From CAKVOD01 sp964606505 (GTDB taxonomy: Bacteria; Bacillota; Clostridia; Christensenellales; UBA1242), in the NCBI GenBank assembly GCA_964606505.1, contig CAZSGM010000006.1, forward strand, positions 45,838-109,837: a stretch of 64,000 nt of DNA, written 5' to 3'. A program made the translations under genes and the position numbers. Every line of letters starts with the position of its first letter. Position 1 is the stretch's first letter. Below the pieces are notes generated by a model. It saw only the letters and a list, made by a program, of their open reading frames with translations, made no database searches and had not been told where the DNA came from. Shown here piece after piece: positions 63,993 to 64,000 of this stretch.

Positions 63993-64000
63993 GATATTGT

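Overview
The window is low-GC DNA from a Gram-positive-type bacterium. It is most likely an uncultured gut or rumen member of the Clostridia, although no marker here fixes the genus. Evidence for this is the strong AGGAGG-type ribosome binding sites, lipobox lipoproteins, InlB-type B-repeat surface proteins, a collagen-like cysteine-rich protein and Firmicutes-type housekeeping genes. Host DNA fills about 1-18.2 kb and about 56.9-64 kb, and an almost complete prophage lies between.

Left host arm (1-18.2 kb). A huge B-repeat/leucine-rich-repeat surface protein runs off the left edge. Two paralogous lipoproteins with near-identical signal peptides flank a family 8 glycosyltransferase. A YbiT-like ABC-F ATPase follows, then a convergent cluster of tatD, a stand-alone tRNA-binding domain and rlmD. 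A collagen-like protein, a second B-repeat protein, a truncated SGNH hydrolase and a 55-residue gene complete this arm.

Prophage (about 18.2-56.9 kb). Nearly all genes read leftward as one long unit. From right to left they are: Cro-like regulator, small early genes, Gp157, Rad52/Sak-like recombinase, ERCC4 nuclease, SSB, an initiator gene that carries four 30-bp-spaced iterons next to an AT-rich stretch, an ArpU-like late regulator, TerS/TerL, portal, scaffold, N4-gp56-type capsid protein, adaptor, short-tail protein, repeat-rich tail fibre, small membrane proteins, and a 3032-residue polyvalent protein. The layout suggests a short-tailed (podovirus-like) phage. A CI/LexA-like repressor, two membrane proteins and a large serine integrase read rightward. 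Three operator-like dyads spaced exactly 52 bp apart lie between repressor and Cro. The integrase gene ends inside a tRNA-Asn gene.

Right arm (56.9-64 kb). Between tRNA-Asn and tRNA-Thr lies a roughly 510-nt stretch with no convincing gene. It has a consensus promoter, many long-range complementary helices and a shared terminator after tRNA-Thr. It looks like a large ornate RNA of the ROOL/GOLLD kind. Then come thyA-folA and a type I restriction HsdR subunit.

Most interesting observations: (1) the ROOL-like RNA/tRNA-Thr transcription unit; (2) a small gene with its own ribosome binding site nested out of frame inside the 9.1-kb phage gene, whose second copy outside shows almost only synonymous differences in the small frame; (3) the iteron origin inside the initiator gene; (4) the evenly spaced operators; (5) a likely antisense small RNA at 53.0 kb; and (6) a leftward leader with many G-tracts enclosed by a 12-bp inverted repeat at 57.2-57.4 kb.
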